Positions 5,503 through 5,605 of a stretch of 5,605 nt of DNA are shown here, in pieces. Within the stretch, counting starts at the first letter, position 1. Every line of letters starts with the position of its first letter. A program made the position numbers and the translations under genes. Under the pieces are notes generated by a model. The model was not told the origin of the DNA, did not search any database, and saw only the letters and a list, made by a program, of their open reading frames with translations. Source of the stretch: Planctomycetales bacterium (GTDB taxonomy: Bacteria > Planctomycetota > Phycisphaerae > SM23-33); NCBI GenBank assembly GCA_030673005.1, contig DAOVFI010000176.1, positions 1-5,605 of the forward strand, written 5' to 3'.

Positions 5503-5605
5503 TTAACATTCCTTTTCCTGCAACCTGTAGGCCGGGGCGAAGCGAAGCGAAGTCCCGGCAAATAAGAACAAAAGGTACAGGTTACGGATAGGCCGGGACG
5601 CCCCG
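5503..5605. other. Region upstream of dapB, cut by the window edge
   Basis: It holds the dapB ribosome binding site, a dispersed hairpin repeat (5530-5562) enclosed by an 8-base inverted repeat (AACCTGTA 5522-5529 and TACAGGTT 5576-5583), and the beginning of what may be another repeat copy at 5591. I see no convincing dapB promoter here; it may lie beyond the edge. Confidence 0.4.
5530..5562. repeat. Dispersed hairpin repeat, copy 2, upstream of dapB
   Basis: It aligns with 2751-2783 without gaps at 31 of 33 bases; the differences are at 5537 and 5550. The arms GCCGGGGC (5531-5538) and GTCCCGGC (5552-5559) pair with one G-T wobble across a 13-base loop, as in copy 1. A third start of the unit, GGCCGGGACG, occurs at 5591-5600, then diverges before the window ends. 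Confidence 0.75.

Overview
The window is a GC-rich bacterial chromosome segment with five recognisable housekeeping genes: a family 4 uracil-DNA glycosylase (cut by the left edge), phosphatidylserine decarboxylase (psd), CDP-diacylglycerol-serine O-phosphatidyltransferase (pssA), the single-strand exonuclease recJ and dihydrodipicolinate reductase (dapB). The proteins and the dense hairpin-type intergenic repeats suggest an uncultivated Gram-negative-type bacterium. A Planctomycetota (Phycisphaerae-like) origin is my best guess, but it is an impression and not something the sequence proves. There are no RNA genes, transposase genes, CRISPR arrays or phage genes.

Layout. Positions 1-548 carry the N-terminal 182 codons of the glycosylase on the minus strand. 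Positions 549-939 are a non-coding divergent region with a good minus-strand promoter, a double hairpin repeat, a further hairpin and a plausible plus-strand promoter just before psd. psd (940-1731) and pssA (1865-2773) run rightwards and probably form an operon. They are separated by 133 bases holding a 72-base element with perfect 14-base terminal inverted repeats. pssA ends inside another dispersed hairpin repeat, and positions 2774-2852 separate it from the convergent recJ. recJ (4607-2853) and dapB (5502-4705) run leftwards with a 97-base gap that holds a T-run after dapB and an extended -10 promoter for recJ. Positions 5503-5605 hold a second copy of the repeat that ends pssA.

How the genes work together. 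PssA makes phosphatidylserine from CDP-diacylglycerol and serine, and Psd decarboxylates it to phosphatidylethanolamine, so the plus-strand pair is a complete two-step membrane lipid pathway. The glycosylase and RecJ both belong to DNA repair but are not adjacent. DapB belongs to lysine and diaminopimelate synthesis.

The most unusual feature is in Psd. A 35-residue unit containing the Gly-Ser self-cleavage site, which forms the pyruvoyl cofactor, is present twice in tandem and in frame. Both copies keep the FGSR motif intact. The copies differ at 19 of 105 bases, so this is an established duplication and not a simple assembly artefact. It raises the question of which serine becomes the cofactor, and whether a 35-residue peptide is released.
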